A DNA stretch of 64,000 bases from an uncultured Lachnospiraceae bacterium (lineage in GTDB: Bacteria; Bacillota; Clostridia; Lachnospirales; Lachnospiraceae). The position numbers and the translations under genes are program-made. The stretch lies in contig CAKRVA010000003.1 of NCBI GenBank assembly GCA_934408585.1, positions 62,001-126,000 of the forward strand. Direction: 5' to 3'. Shown in pieces: positions 42,511 through 52,288 of this stretch. The notes under the pieces are model-generated. The model was not told the DNA's origin. It saw only the letters and a list, made by a program, of their open reading frames with translations, and searched no databases. The first letter of the stretch is position 1. Each line of letters opens with the position of its first letter.

Positions 42511-42545
42511 GTAAACAACAAAAGCTGCCTGTCATACAAGCAGCT
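42511..42545 (-). terminator. Terminator of the 19-kb operon
   Basis: AGCTGCTTG and CAGGCAGCT (42545-42537 with 42531-42523) pair with one G-U, followed on the minus strand by TTTGTTGTTT. The stem includes the stop codon of the last gene, the TIM-barrel protein. Confidence 0.7.
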
Positions 42546-43524
42546 CCTTTCTCCAATATTTTCCAATCTTTGCAATAAACTGAAGTGCTTCAAACTTCAT
42601 TTCTTCCGGAAATGCTTTTAATACCTGTGCAGTTTCAAAGTTTAACACTCCATCAAATTTAATCGCTTTCAATCCCCGAATCAAACCTTCCCAATTTACA
42701 GATGTTGTATTTTCGCCTGTTCTTGCAAAGGTGTATGGTATTTGGTGCAAGTCGGTCCGACCATCATTATCATGAAGATGGAGTACCTTAAGTCTCGAGC
42801 CCAGCGTAGTCAAAAACTCTTCAAAATCAATCCCAACCAAATTGGCATGACCCGCATCAAAGCAGAACCCCAGGACCTCTGCACCATATCTCTCGTTAAA
42901 ATCATCTATCCGCTGTACTGCTTTCACCACATCGCAGCCAGGTCCCTCTTCCATATGACCCGATACAGATTCATATAAATTCTCCATACAAACCGTAATT
43001 CCATATTCTTTTGCCATAGGCAAAATGGTTTCTAAAAAACTTGCCGTTTCCTGCCATTCCAGTTCTTCCGAACCTAAATATCTTGCCAGTTTAAAGCCAT
43101 GAACCACAATATAACGGCAACCCAGGAAATAACAAATTTGCATACTCTTAACCGCAACCTGTTTCCGTAGATACTCATTCATTTCAGCGGGCGTCTTCGG
43201 AGAAAAAATCGGATATGGCATATGCATCTGATGAATCGTCACGCCCTCTATTCTGGCAGACTCTTTATGCCTGGAGAAAAAGCTTTCCAGTTCTTTTTCT
43301 GAACAGTTGAAAAGGGGATTTACTTTTCCCTTATAGATATCCGTATTTTTTAAATACCCATTTAAGCTAAAATCACAACAGTCAAAACCCGCTTCTTTCA
43401 GCATATGAAAGCCTTCCTGCGGATTCTCATCACATACCACATTCCGTGTCTGTACTCCGATTCCTATCACGTTATTTTCTCTACTCTCTTTCCATGAAAT
43501 TCCTTTTCTTTCATCCGACTCCAC
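42532..43524 (-). CDS. Xylose-isomerase-like TIM-barrel protein
   Basis: The 330-residue protein has the AP-endonuclease-2/sugar-isomerase fold: GVTIHQMHMPYP, YIVVHGFKL, VCMENLYE, GFCFDAGHANL, VLHLHDNDGRTDLH and LNFETAQ. These supply the His, Glu and Asp ligands for a divalent metal. Relatives isomerise or epimerise sugars and inositols, or act on keto acids. It is the last gene of the 20-gene operon; its start directly follows the stop of the CDP-glycerol-transferase-like gene, and the terminator overlaps its stop. Making or recycling an unusual sugar or acid for the glycan is a reasonable guess. Confidence 0.85.
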   Translation of the reverse strand: MESDERKGISWKESRENNVIGIGVQTRNVVCDENPQEGFHMLKEAGFDCCDFSLNGYLKNTDIYKGKVNPLFNCSEKELESFFSRHKESARIEGVTIHQMHMPYPIFSPKTPAEMNEYLRKQVAVKSMQICYFLGCRYIVVHGFKLARYLGSEELEWQETASFLETILPMAKEYGITVCMENLYESVSGHMEEGPGCDVVKAVQRIDDFNERYGAEVLGFCFDAGHANLVGIDFEEFLTTLGSRLKVLHLHDNDGRTDLHQIPYTFARTGENTTSVNWEGLIRGLKAIKFDGVLNFETAQVLKAFPEEMKFEALQFIAKIGKYWRKELLV

Positions 43525-45072
43525 TTACATTTGTCTATATTCATCCAACAATTCTGTCTTTAAATAATTATATATATTCTGTCCAATAGTTCCTTCCCGG
43601 TTAACAAAGGCTCGTTTGATGTCCTCCATACGCTTTTCATAGAGCGGATCTTCTCCACGTAATATCATATCTATATATATTGAAAATTGTGGTTCTTCTC
43701 CTACTCTTGCCTTGTAATAATTGTTTGTGTAATCCACCGGGGAATTTTTCCTGTTTTCCTCGTTCAATCGATTCTCATAAATATATACAGGCTTACCAGA
43801 AAGCATATATTCCGGAATCATTGAACTATATGTAGAAATTAATGCGTCAGAAATACGAAATGCCATATCATAGGAGCCATTCTTATCAATTACCGCATTG
43901 TCAGATTCATAAATTCTTTGTTCACATTCTTCTACCAACGCAAGGGTTTCGTTAAGATTTCTACTTTTTAACGTTGCTTTCATCAATGGATGCGGTCGCC
44001 AAATCAATGCACACCCCTCACGATTTAATAACATATCAAGAAATGTTCTATGATACCATGCGGTATAATCCATCCGCTCCGGAAACTTTTTCTTATACAA
44101 ATATCCTTTGATAAAATAAGATAAATGTGTGTTTAACAGAAAAACCTTTCTTCCTTCCAATCGTTCTTTCCAGCCCTCAGGGTATACGATAGGCTCATCC
44201 AATGACTTTACAACTGCATCTACCTTGGGCGATCCAAGTGCTAGCAATCGATTTTCTTCAACACCATAGTCCATATAAATCTGTTTTACTTTTTCAGACT
44301 GTACAATTATTTTGTCAGCAATGCTGACTGCACTTGTACAACACATCATTGCTCCAATATCCGGATTATAATAACCCATTAATCCGTACGGACTAAATAC
44401 CAATTTATCCGTATACTTTTTTAAATTATACGAATAATATTGTTCCGGCAATCTGGTCACATTATTTCCCCCATCATATGGGTTATGTATATATATTATA
44501 TCCGGATGTTCCTTGGCAAGATCATATTGCATATATGGAACAATCGGAATATCTGCCGGAAATAATTCCGCTTCATAAACCAGTTCCGTCGGTTTCTGCT
44601 CAATATCTAAATTATAATAAGGAAGAACGACTACAGTTGCCTCACAGTCGAGATCTTTTTGAGCCGCCTCCCATATCGTAGCCAGACTTGTCCACATAGA
44701 AGCTTTATAAGGCATAAATACCATCTTTAAAGGCGCCTTAATCTCATTTTCGACTGCTTTTGTTATCTGCTGCAACTGTGAATTCAACTCTTTTTGCAGC
44801 TTTTCTGTACCATCGTGTTCTTCCGTTGTTAATCCTGTGTGCATCCGGAAGAGCAATTCACAATAATTCTCCAGTTTCAAAACAATTTCCACTGCATCTG
44901 GTTCAGACTGTTCCACTGTATTTCCAATCAGAACCGCGCAATCCTGACAGTCTGCCAAAGTTCCCTTTGCCTGTGCCACGTCACCCTTTTGCAAGCAAAC
45001 AGCTATTTCATTATGTGCTTCCTGTAACGTCTGTAACAACTGCAAAATCTGTTCTTTTACTGCCTTCCGCAT
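43525..45072 (-). CDS. CDP-glycerol glycerophosphotransferase-like protein
   Basis: GGAGG 5 nt before the ATG at 45072 sets the start (515 aa; frame open to 45090). Residues 1-115 are helical and probably coiled. The rest resembles the TagB/TagF family: DIIYIHNPYDG, LVFSPYGLMGYY, KVFLLNTHLSYF, IWRPHPLMKATL and YDMAFRISDALISTYSSMIPEYMLSGKPVYIY. The last block holds the conserved Ser/Asp positions. The family moves polyol-phosphates from CDP-polyols, in this context possibly onto a surface glycan. It lacks a membrane anchor. It lies between WcbI-like and TIM-barrel genes in the operon. Confidence 0.78.
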   Translation of the reverse strand: MRKAVKEQILQLLQTLQEAHNEIAVCLQKGDVAQAKGTLADCQDCAVLIGNTVEQSEPDAVEIVLKLENYCELLFRMHTGLTTEEHDGTEKLQKELNSQLQQITKAVENEIKAPLKMVFMPYKASMWTSLATIWEAAQKDLDCEATVVVLPYYNLDIEQKPTELVYEAELFPADIPIVPYMQYDLAKEHPDIIYIHNPYDGGNNVTRLPEQYYSYNLKKYTDKLVFSPYGLMGYYNPDIGAMMCCTSAVSIADKIIVQSEKVKQIYMDYGVEENRLLALGSPKVDAVVKSLDEPIVYPEGWKERLEGRKVFLLNTHLSYFIKGYLYKKKFPERMDYTAWYHRTFLDMLLNREGCALIWRPHPLMKATLKSRNLNETLALVEECEQRIYESDNAVIDKNGSYDMAFRISDALISTYSSMIPEYMLSGKPVYIYENRLNEENRKNSPVDYTNNYYKARVGEEPQFSIYIDMILRGEDPLYEKRMEDIKRAFVNREGTIGQNIYNYLKTELLDEYRQM

Positions 45073-45083
45073 AGAATCCTCCA

Positions 45084-46310
45084 TTACCACTCATTCATAA
45101 TCTGATACTCTCTGCTACATACATAATAGTAAGAACGAATGTATTCCTCAAAAGTAAGCCTTTTAGTTCCATTATAAAAGGTGACCTCATAAGTTGTTTC
45201 TTTTCTGTACCATTCCAAGCCCATATGCTTTGCCACACTTGGGTATACCGGAACCTCCGTACAATGATGGCAATATTCCTTCCATTCCTGGCTTTCCTGC
45301 ACTTTTGATAAAACTTCTTCATTATCTTTTACATTTAATATCTGTAATATGCCCTGTACCATCCGCCATAACAGCATCGGCTTCATATGTATGTCTTTGT
45401 AAAGCATGCTTTTCTGATAGTTTTCACGAATATAAGGCAGCAATTTGATATCACAAAATGTCTCTTCCTCTTCTATCTGCCGGAAAATATCATTAATATG
45501 TTTCTCTACCTCTTGCTTCGTGTAAAAATCCTCTGCACTTACTCTTTCAAGAACTTCTTCGAGTGTTTTTCCTTCCTTTATCATTTTATTTATATTTAAA
45601 TCACCGCAATCAAATGGTCCATGTCTCTTTTCCCCTCTTTTCCTTATGAGGAATTCATTTTTCGGTCTATTATTTTCTGTCTCCAGCTGTGGCCAGTATA
45701 ATTCCCTCGTTCCACAAGGTATGGTGATTATCTTACATTTCCTGGGTAATTCTTCCTTTTCAAAATAAGCACGATGATTCTTGTCGTGATATGTACATAT
45801 ATAAAAATCGCACAAATTTATCATATAGCTCAGGTTCATGTATGCCCATCGATTGTCGAAGCTATTTGTAGGAAAATGAAACAAGAAATATTTTTCTCTT
45901 ACCTCTTCGATTTGAGATAATAACTGATATATCACTGTCATATGGCAATTTCCAGATAATATTACCACTTTCTTTTGTTCCAATACGACATATGCCAAAT
46001 TATAAACCACAAAATTCTCAATATTACATAAGCCATAGGACTGCAATTGGTTAACAATAGGAGCAAAAGGAAATGCAAATATAACAATATAGTCATTTTC
46101 CGTGTAAGTATAATCACTCCACTTTATGATGGGAACACATTTTTTCTCCATATCATAATACTCTGGATGCTCATCACTCCCTGCTATACATGCTTTACAA
46201 TGCAACTCATCTCCGTATTTCTCATAAAAATATCTTGTCTGTTCCGTTCTCCCCCATAAAATAATATTATGGCTTTTTAGTTTTTCTAATACTTTCTTTT
46301 TCAGTTCCAT
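45084..46310 (-). CDS. WcbI-like polysaccharide acyltransferase homologue A
   Basis: The 408-residue protein has two parts. Residues 1-105 form a nucleotide-binding-like alpha/beta domain (NIILWGRTEQTRYFYEKYG). From about 112 on it resembles WcbI, with VVILSGNCHMTVIYQLL (GNC motif at 120-122), CDFYICTYHD and CKIITIPCGTRELYWPQ. The C-terminal tail has VPVYPSVAKHMGLEW, shared with the other two copies. WcbI of Burkholderia acts in capsule synthesis and binds coenzyme A, consistent with acetyl transfer. This copy keeps the Cys and Asn of the motif, so it is the one most likely active. It lies between a ligase gene and the CDP-glycerol-transferase-like gene. Confidence 0.72.
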   Translation of the reverse strand: MELKKKVLEKLKSHNIILWGRTEQTRYFYEKYGDELHCKACIAGSDEHPEYYDMEKKCVPIIKWSDYTYTENDYIVIFAFPFAPIVNQLQSYGLCNIENFVVYNLAYVVLEQKKVVILSGNCHMTVIYQLLSQIEEVREKYFLFHFPTNSFDNRWAYMNLSYMINLCDFYICTYHDKNHRAYFEKEELPRKCKIITIPCGTRELYWPQLETENNRPKNEFLIRKRGEKRHGPFDCGDLNINKMIKEGKTLEEVLERVSAEDFYTKQEVEKHINDIFRQIEEEETFCDIKLLPYIRENYQKSMLYKDIHMKPMLLWRMVQGILQILNVKDNEEVLSKVQESQEWKEYCHHCTEVPVYPSVAKHMGLEWYRKETTYEVTFYNGTKRLTFEEYIRSYYYVCSREYQIMNEW

Positions 46311-46325
46311 ACGATACGCCGCCCT

Positions 46326-47735
46326 TCATTGCACCAGCTTACTATATAAGATTTTACCAGCTTCATTTCTTGGAATACTCTCTACATATTGTACCTGAAA
46401 TGCACTGGAGTTTATGTTTGTCTTATTTGAAATATATTTTTTTATTTCAGTAACATGATCGCTGGAAGTCACAAAAATCTTCATACACTTGTCATCCCCT
46501 GTGCAGGCACATTCTACTTCAAAAGCTGACTTGATTAGATTTTCACATTCATCCAAACCAACGCGGTAACCCCACAGCTTCAAAAATCTTTTTTTGCGCC
46601 CCACAATGTAAAAGCAACCATCTTCATCCATCTTTGCCATATCTCCGGTATGCAATACACTATGTCTTTCATCACCAAGGAGCAAATCTTCTCTCGACTG
46701 AGCATATCCCAAGGTGACATTAGGTCCCTCATATACCATCTCACCTATCACATTTGGTTTGTCTAAGTTATTTCCTTCCTCATCAATAAGATATAAACGT
46801 CCATTCGGAATGGCATGCCCTATGCTACCGCACTTCTTGCTGGAAAGTTCTGCCGGCAGATAAGCCATTCGTGCACTTCCTTCCGTCTGTCCATATGTAG
46901 GTATAAATTTCTTGCCGTTTTTAACGGCAAATTCTGCATATTCCTTATATAGTTCATCGCTCAAGCGCCCCCCACCCTGAGATATTACTTTTATAAATGG
47001 GAGATTCATCTGAAAAAAGCGAAGTTTTTTCAAAATTTCATAATAATATGGTACATTAGTCAATATGGTTGCTTCATTTTCTTTTAGAAAAGTCCAATAC
47101 TCTTTTTTTAAAGGATTTAGTGAAGTTAATAATACTAAAGCTCCGGCATATAAATGACTATTTAAAACAGACAAACCCATTGTATAATTAATAGGCAAAT
47201 CAACCATAGCTCTTTCTGTACCATTCATTTCAAAAAAAGCTGCAATATTTTTTGCCTGTTCCTCCAGGTTCTTATAGGAATGTCTTACCAGTTTTGGACT
47301 CCCCGTAGAGCCAGATGTTGTCAATAACAATGATAAATCCTTATGTAGCATTGGTGATTCATAGCCTGTTAAAAGCAAACCATATTCAAACGCCTCAAAC
47401 ACAACCTTCTCGTCATCTTTAATCATTTCTTTCGGCTGCCATAGATATTTAGGATGATATGTTTCAATAAGTCCACTTAGTAATTCTGAATCCATGCTTG
47501 CAGGTATAATAAGCGGCACCACACGATTAATCATAACCCCAAGATATCCGATTGCTGCTCCGGCAGAATTATTATTCAGAATAAATATCAACGCACGTTC
47601 CGAGACAAATTCTTTAAGTAAGGAGCTAAACGTAACAATGTCTCCATAGGATACATGTGTTCCTTCACTATCAATTAATGCTATTTTTTCTTTATCTTTT
47701 TTGTCAAGTTCAAGAAACATCTGCTTTTTCTCCAT
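46326..47735 (-). CDS. Acyl-adenylating enzyme (ANL family), third ligase
   Basis: The 469-residue enzyme has the ANL core: LLTTSGSTGSPK (P-loop, 137-148), YGQTEG, LHTGDMA, GRKKRFLKLWGYRV and the catalytic lysine in PRNEAGKILY. The specificity region (DLPINYTMGLSVLNSHLYAG) has no Asp for an alpha-amino group and looks like acyl ligases acting on plain carboxylic acids. With 8- and 19-nt spacing it follows a carrier protein and a FabG-like reductase, so it may load an acid on the carrier at 48528-48767. It is about 40 residues shorter than the two amino-acid-type ligases in the operon and clearly from another branch. Confidence 0.86.
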   Translation of the reverse strand: MEKKQMFLELDKKDKEKIALIDSEGTHVSYGDIVTFSSLLKEFVSERALIFILNNNSAGAAIGYLGVMINRVVPLIIPASMDSELLSGLIETYHPKYLWQPKEMIKDDEKVVFEAFEYGLLLTGYESPMLHKDLSLLLTTSGSTGSPKLVRHSYKNLEEQAKNIAAFFEMNGTERAMVDLPINYTMGLSVLNSHLYAGALVLLTSLNPLKKEYWTFLKENEATILTNVPYYYEILKKLRFFQMNLPFIKVISQGGGRLSDELYKEYAEFAVKNGKKFIPTYGQTEGSARMAYLPAELSSKKCGSIGHAIPNGRLYLIDEEGNNLDKPNVIGEMVYEGPNVTLGYAQSREDLLLGDERHSVLHTGDMAKMDEDGCFYIVGRKKRFLKLWGYRVGLDECENLIKSAFEVECACTGDDKCMKIFVTSSDHVTEIKKYISNKTNINSSAFQVQYVESIPRNEAGKILYSKLVQ

Positions 47736-47754
47736 ATCTACATTTTAAAAATTT

Positions 47755-48519
47755 TTATAAGACAATGCCTCCCCCGACAGCAAGAATTTGACCTGTTGTG
47801 TACTTTGAATGATCCGCTGCAAAGTACATACATGCATCTGCCACTTCCTCAGGAGTTCCCAAACGTCCCATTCCTATGAACGGTATATTATTCTTATATT
47901 TCTGTTCTATTGTGTCCTTCAGCCTTGCCGTTCCAATCATTCCAGGTGCAACTGCATTTACGCGAATATTATGTTCTACCAACTCCTTTGACATAGACTT
48001 CGTCATGGCAATAACAGCACCCTTACTCGCAGAATATGCCACCTGACCTTTGCAGCCTTCACTTCCAACCATCGACGCAATATTAATGATACTTCCACTA
48101 TTTTGCCTAATCATAAATCGAGATACGATATACTGTGTTAAATCTAAAAGTCCAAACACATTAACCTCAAACATATTTCTCATTTTTTCTCGAGATATCA
48201 TTCCCAAGCGCTCGTTTGTAACCATTCCGGCATTATTAACTAACACATCAACCCTCGGTTCCTTTTTCAAACATTGGATTGCTTTTTTGACTTCATTTTC
48301 CTTTGTTAAATCAAAATATATTGGAATGATTTTTCCACCTGCTTTGTGATTAATGCCGTCCATCCATTCTAAATCATTCGTTTCTTCCCGAATATTGGCA
48401 TACACAACTGCACCTTCCATTACAAAACGCTCCGCAATCGCTCTTCCAATACCACGCCGGGCTCCTGTTACCAAGCATATTTTTCCTTCTAATACTCCCT
48501 CTAAACGACTACCTTCCAT
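47755..48519 (-). CDS. FabG-like short-chain dehydrogenase/reductase
   Basis: The 254-residue protein is a classical SDR: TGARRGIG (18-25) binds NAD(P)H, NNAG is at 96-99, and the catalytic triad is S150, Y163, K167 (YSASK). The C-terminal YTTGQILAVGGG is typical of FabG. AGGAGAG precedes the ATG. It lies 8 nt after a carrier-protein gene and 19 nt before a ligase gene, so reduction of a 3-ketoacyl or similar group while bound to that carrier is likely. A hydroxyacyl product, as in hydroxybutyryl-type sugar decorations, would be the simplest reading. Confidence 0.88.
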   Translation of the reverse strand: MEGSRLEGVLEGKICLVTGARRGIGRAIAERFVMEGAVVYANIREETNDLEWMDGINHKAGGKIIPIYFDLTKENEVKKAIQCLKKEPRVDVLVNNAGMVTNERLGMISREKMRNMFEVNVFGLLDLTQYIVSRFMIRQNSGSIINIASMVGSEGCKGQVAYSASKGAVIAMTKSMSKELVEHNIRVNAVAPGMIGTARLKDTIEQKYKNNIPFIGMGRLGTPEEVADACMYFAADHSKYTTGQILAVGGGIVL

Positions 48520-48527
48520 ACTCTCTC

Positions 48528-48767
48528 CTAAAATTGAATATTATATTTTTGAAGTAATTGAACTCCCTGATTGTATGACGTAAATTCTAAGATATCATCC
48601 ATATCAAACATGATATCAAATGCATCTTCCAATGCAGTTATTAATTCCATATGCCCCACAGAATCCCAATCACTTATTTCTTGTTGATTAACTTTGTCTG
48701 GTTCAAAATTTTCCTTTAAAGAAAGCACCTCTTTAAACACTGCATTGTATTTTTCTAAATTATTCAT
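48528..48767 (-). CDS. Stand-alone acyl/peptidyl carrier protein 1
   Basis: The 79-residue acidic protein has the phosphopantetheine site DSVGHMEL with S36. Helix II (VGHMELITALEDAFDIMF) and the length are normal for free carrier proteins. It differs from the other three carriers, which share DSF(E/D)I. Its neighbours suggest it is the partner of the FabG-like reductase and the third ligase. No phosphopantetheinyl transferase gene is in the window. Confidence 0.87.
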   Translation of the reverse strand: MNNLEKYNAVFKEVLSLKENFEPDKVNQQEISDWDSVGHMELITALEDAFDIMFDMDDILEFTSYNQGVQLLQKYNIQF

Positions 48768-48792
48768 TTATTCTGGTCTCCTTTTCCATATT

Positions 48793-49650
48793 TTATATTA
48801 ATACCCATTCATCTGAATATTTGTCCGTAATTTCATATCCTATTTCCCTATGATATTTCAATGATTTTTCATTATTGCATGCCACCCATCCGAAATAATT
48901 AGGGATATCATGTTCAATTGCATACATAAAGGAATGATATGCCATTGCATATCCAATTCCATAACGTATTTTATATTGCTCCTTTACTGCGAGCCAATTT
49001 CCCTGAACCGCATAGTTTTCTACTGAAAACTGTTGTGCCGCACATATCTCTCCATTCATATTGAAGGCACATCTATAATATCCACGTTCAACATTTTCTT
49101 TTATTTCATCCTCTGTTTCATAAAGAAAATGATAATCCTTCAGTGCCTCTTCTTCCTTTTTCAAAGACATAATTTCTGGAATATTATGAGCACATGCATA
49201 ATCCAAATAAATTCCTGCTCTTTTCAAAAAAAGCTGTGCTTTTTCAAGCTTACGCGTAACCTCTTGTTTCATCTCCAAAGGCTTCGCACATATCTGCACA
49301 ATTTTGTCATACAATTCAAATTGCTGTTCCCTCAGCATTTTCTCAAGTAATAGTATCAAATCCAATTTATCATCTTTTTTATAAATTGTCCTAATTAAAA
49401 TTGGTTTGTCCATTTTTTTGATATGCAATTTTGTTTCCTGATTCATATAAACATATGCACGATAATATTTTTCTTCATCCGTATAAATCATAAAATAATT
49501 TTCGGCTGTATCAAAATAGATTCTATTAAGGGAAATATATCTTTTTATAGCCTCAAAACTTAAATAATTATTACTATAGCCATTTCTACATATTTTTCTG
49601 TATTTTGATAGCATTTCTTTATATTGTGCCAGAGTTTCCAATTTTTCCAT
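48793..49650 (-). CDS. Two-part GNAT acyltransferase, copy 1
   Basis: This 285-residue protein is the first of three paralogues (with 51173-52024 and 55281-56117). The N-terminal half (about 1-120) shares a pattern with them: METL-x-QY, SNNYLSFEAIKRYISLNRIYFDTAE, Y(Y)RA-x-VY, then an alternating strand/helix region. The C-terminal half is a GNAT domain ending in YFGWVACNNEKSLKYHREIGYEITDKYSDEW, the acceptor and C-terminal strand region. It overlaps the 3' end of the ligase gene by 32 nt and precedes carrier 1. I infer transfer of the carrier-bound acyl group to an amino sugar. Confidence 0.75.
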   Translation of the reverse strand: MEKLETLAQYKEMLSKYRKICRNGYSNNYLSFEAIKRYISLNRIYFDTAENYFMIYTDEEKYYRAYVYMNQETKLHIKKMDKPILIRTIYKKDDKLDLILLLEKMLREQQFELYDKIVQICAKPLEMKQEVTRKLEKAQLFLKRAGIYLDYACAHNIPEIMSLKKEEEALKDYHFLYETEDEIKENVERGYYRCAFNMNGEICAAQQFSVENYAVQGNWLAVKEQYKIRYGIGYAMAYHSFMYAIEHDIPNYFGWVACNNEKSLKYHREIGYEITDKYSDEWVLI

Positions 49651-51151
49651 TGATATATTCTTCCTTTAATTTCTTTCGATCAATCTTCCCATTGGCATTC
49701 AGTGGAAATCCCCGTAATTTTGTAATCACATTAGGCTGCATATATTCCGGAAGTTTTGTATTAAGCAGACTTGCCACTTCCTGCTCTGCTGCTTCTCCTT
49801 TATAGAGAAGCACAATCTTTTTATGTACATCATCATAAATACATGCACAAATGTCTATTTGCTCCATTCCACCCGCAGCGACTTCAATTTCTCCTAATTC
49901 AATTCGATTCCCCTGATGTTTTATTTGAAAATCCATTCTTCCATGATACATCAGCTCACCAAATTCATTTATACTAACTAAATCACCCGTCTTGTATATC
50001 ATTTCGGGATAATATGGATTCAATGGGTTTTGAATAAAAGCTTCTTTTGTCTTTTCTGAATTATTATAATATCCCAAAGATAAAAAACTTCCCCGAATAC
50101 AAAGTTCTCCCTTTTCCCCTTCTTTTACCTCTTTACCATCCTCATTTAAAATAAGGAAATCTACATTATCACAAGCGACTCCGATTGGCAGCGCTTCATC
50201 ATCACGAAATTCTCTGTTTACCACGTAGAAAATTCCAATATCGGTGATTTCCGTGGGACCGAACAAATTAGCATACAATGCGTTTGGTAAATACTTTCTC
50301 CAGACATTCAGTTGTTTGGTAGGCATAGGTTCTCCTGCAAATAAAACTTTCTTTAAATACGGTAATTCCACCTTTTTTAATGCTCTTAGATTTGCCACAA
50401 CACATAAAGCGGTCGGAACCCAATAAATTGTATTTATCCTGTATTCATTTAAATGTTCCAAAAGTCTTATTGGAAATGTAAATAACCCTTGTGATATAAT
50501 GTTTAACTCTGCACCACTACGTATTGTGGCATAAATATCTAACACTGACATACTAAAATAAAACTGAGTTTGATTTCCAAAAACAGTGTTTTCATCAAAG
50601 TTAAATGTTTCTATCAACCATTCTGCATAATCAATTACGGAACGATGACAACAAATGACTCCCTTTGGAATTCCTGTTGACCCGGAAGTAAACAAAGCGT
50701 AAACCGGATCTGTGTCAATAGACTTCTTTCGTATTTGCATCAATAACTCCGAATCTACTACTGTTTTTAATAAGATGCCATAAGAAAATACATTTTCTTC
50801 CACAAATGCACGTATTCTACTATCATTCTCTGCATCAGTTACAACTGCACATGGCTGCAGGGTATCAAATATTTTTTTAATACGTTCATCCGGCATTTTT
50901 GTATCAATGGGAACATAAAATTTTCCGCCATATACCGTTCCCATAAATGCCACTAAAGCTTCTTTGCTTTTATTCATCACTATGGCAACTGCACGGCTAT
51001 TTGATTTCACGCCTGCCAGGAAAGTCCCAATTGCCCGTGCCTGACTCACAACATCCTGATATGTAATGACCCCATTATCATCTGAAAATGCTCTTCTATT
51101 TGGGAATTTTCTACCGGACTCTTCCAGCATTTGCAGAATATTTTTAAACAT
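49619..51151 (-). CDS. DltA-like adenylating enzyme, second ligase
   Basis: The 510-residue enzyme resembles DltA and free adenylation domains: YALFTSGSTGIPKG (151-164), LFGPTEIT, YKTGDLV, YHGRMDFQIKHQGNRIELGEIE and the catalytic lysine in LNANGKIDRK. In the A4 segment (QFYFSMSVLDIY) Ser200 stands where amino-acid-activating domains have the Asp that binds the alpha-amino group (GrsA D235). The substrate is therefore probably not a standard alpha-amino acid. It may be a hydroxy, keto or omega-amino acid. It sits 21 nt after GNAT copy 2 and overlaps GNAT copy 1. Confidence 0.88.
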   Translation of the reverse strand: MFKNILQMLEESGRKFPNRRAFSDDNGVITYQDVVSQARAIGTFLAGVKSNSRAVAIVMNKSKEALVAFMGTVYGGKFYVPIDTKMPDERIKKIFDTLQPCAVVTDAENDSRIRAFVEENVFSYGILLKTVVDSELLMQIRKKSIDTDPVYALFTSGSTGIPKGVICCHRSVIDYAEWLIETFNFDENTVFGNQTQFYFSMSVLDIYATIRSGAELNIISQGLFTFPIRLLEHLNEYRINTIYWVPTALCVVANLRALKKVELPYLKKVLFAGEPMPTKQLNVWRKYLPNALYANLFGPTEITDIGIFYVVNREFRDDEALPIGVACDNVDFLILNEDGKEVKEGEKGELCIRGSFLSLGYYNNSEKTKEAFIQNPLNPYYPEMIYKTGDLVSINEFGELMYHGRMDFQIKHQGNRIELGEIEVAAGGMEQIDICACIYDDVHKKIVLLYKGEAAEQEVASLLNTKLPEYMQPNVITKLRGFPLNANGKIDRKKLKEEYINGKIGNSGTI

Positions 51152-51172
51152 TCTTTTCCCGCCTCTCTGTTT

Positions 51173-52024
51173 TTATTTTATCCATTCATCCGCATACTTA
51201 TTTGTCAATTGATATCCCATACTAGTATGATACCGCAATGATGTTTCATTTGTTGTTAATGCCCACGCCTTTATACTTTTAACATGGTTCTCAAATAGCC
51301 ACTTTGCCCTATAATATCCTAAAACAGGTGCCAGTCCTTTAAGCTTATATTTATCCTCTATTGCGATTCCAATTCCATATGCTGTACCATCTTTAATAGT
51401 TGCTGCACTTACCGCACAAAGTTCATCATCGGGTGATACCAAATAAATATAGGCGCCTTCTTGATAATTCTGAGCTTCCAGATAGTCAATATGGTACTCT
51501 TTAATAATCCCTGAATTGACTAAAAATTCCTGTAATTTCCCACACATTTCTACAGGTGCTACTTTACAACAATATCCTTTCCTTTCCATTGCCATCACAA
51601 ACCGTTCCTGACATTTGCATTTTTCAAAAATGTCATGAACGTTTCCACGAAGCTGAACTGTAGTCCCCGTATGCTGAAACTCTAAAGCTATTAACTGTTT
51701 TTCCACCTGCTTTATCATCTCATCCTTTTGGTTCTTTCGATAAATGTTTCTTATTACCGCTCTTTTATTCAAATCAGGTATCTCAAATGAAGCTCCCGGT
51801 AATATATACAGACAAACCCTATAATACCTCTCTTCATCATATATAAGAACCAGTCCAGACTCTGACTCTTCGTAATACATTCTGGATAAGTCAATATACT
51901 GTTTGACTTCGTCCAGCATGTAATAATTATTTGAAAACATTACGCCATGGTTCACTCTGGTTGCATTCATCAACTCCTGATACTGCAAAAATGTTTCTAT
52001 TCTTTTCATGGAATTTTTCTCCAT
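51173..52024 (-). CDS. Two-part GNAT acyltransferase, copy 2
   Basis: This 283-residue paralogue has the same arrangement as copies 1 and 3: KRIETFLQYQELM, FSNNYYMLDEVKQYIDLSRMYYEESESG, RYYRVCLYI in the N-terminal half. The GNAT half has GIGIAIEDKYKLKGLAPVLGYYRAKWL, the acyl-donor pantetheine-binding loop with the usual R/Q-x-x-G-x-G/A replaced by YKLKGLA. It ends WALTTNETSLRYHTSMGYQLTNKYADEW. The start directly follows the stop of carrier 2 (TAGATG), so the two are a matched pair. The likely job is transfer of the group on that carrier to an amine. Confidence 0.78.
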   Translation of the reverse strand: MEKNSMKRIETFLQYQELMNATRVNHGVMFSNNYYMLDEVKQYIDLSRMYYEESESGLVLIYDEERYYRVCLYILPGASFEIPDLNKRAVIRNIYRKNQKDEMIKQVEKQLIALEFQHTGTTVQLRGNVHDIFEKCKCQERFVMAMERKGYCCKVAPVEMCGKLQEFLVNSGIIKEYHIDYLEAQNYQEGAYIYLVSPDDELCAVSAATIKDGTAYGIGIAIEDKYKLKGLAPVLGYYRAKWLFENHVKSIKAWALTTNETSLRYHTSMGYQLTNKYADEWIK

Positions 52025-52261
52025 CTAGTTACCGGTAATCTGTTCAATTAATTGGGTAATACAGCTAAGCGTCTGAAAATTTTCCGGAACAATCAATTCC
52101 GGATCTATTTCTATCTCGAATGTATCTTCCAATGCCATAACAATATTAACAATTTCGAATGAATCAATATAGCCTTCCTTTAACAAATCCGCATCAACAT
52201 TATCCTTAATTCTGGGATTTGACTCACATAAAATTGCCAAAACTTCTTCTTGGATATTCAT
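52025..52261 (-). CDS. Stand-alone carrier protein 2
   Basis: The 78-residue acidic protein has the phosphopantetheine serine S34 in GYIDSFEIVNIV, with helix II MALEDTFEIEIDPE and a normal fold length. It is closer to DltC and free PCPs than to FabH-cycle ACP. Its gene abuts GNAT copy 2 and lies 27 nt after carrier 3; two carriers in a row suggest each serves a separate ligase. Confidence 0.9.
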   Translation of the reverse strand: MNIQEEVLAILCESNPRIKDNVDADLLKEGYIDSFEIVNIVMALEDTFEIEIDPELIVPENFQTLSCITQLIEQITGN

Positions 52262-52288
52262 CTATTATTCCTCCATTCACCCTTATTC

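Noticed and set aside
43525..45072. A teichoic acid synthesis locus
   Set aside because: Only one TagB/TagF-like protein is present, with no tagD, tagA, tagO or export genes.
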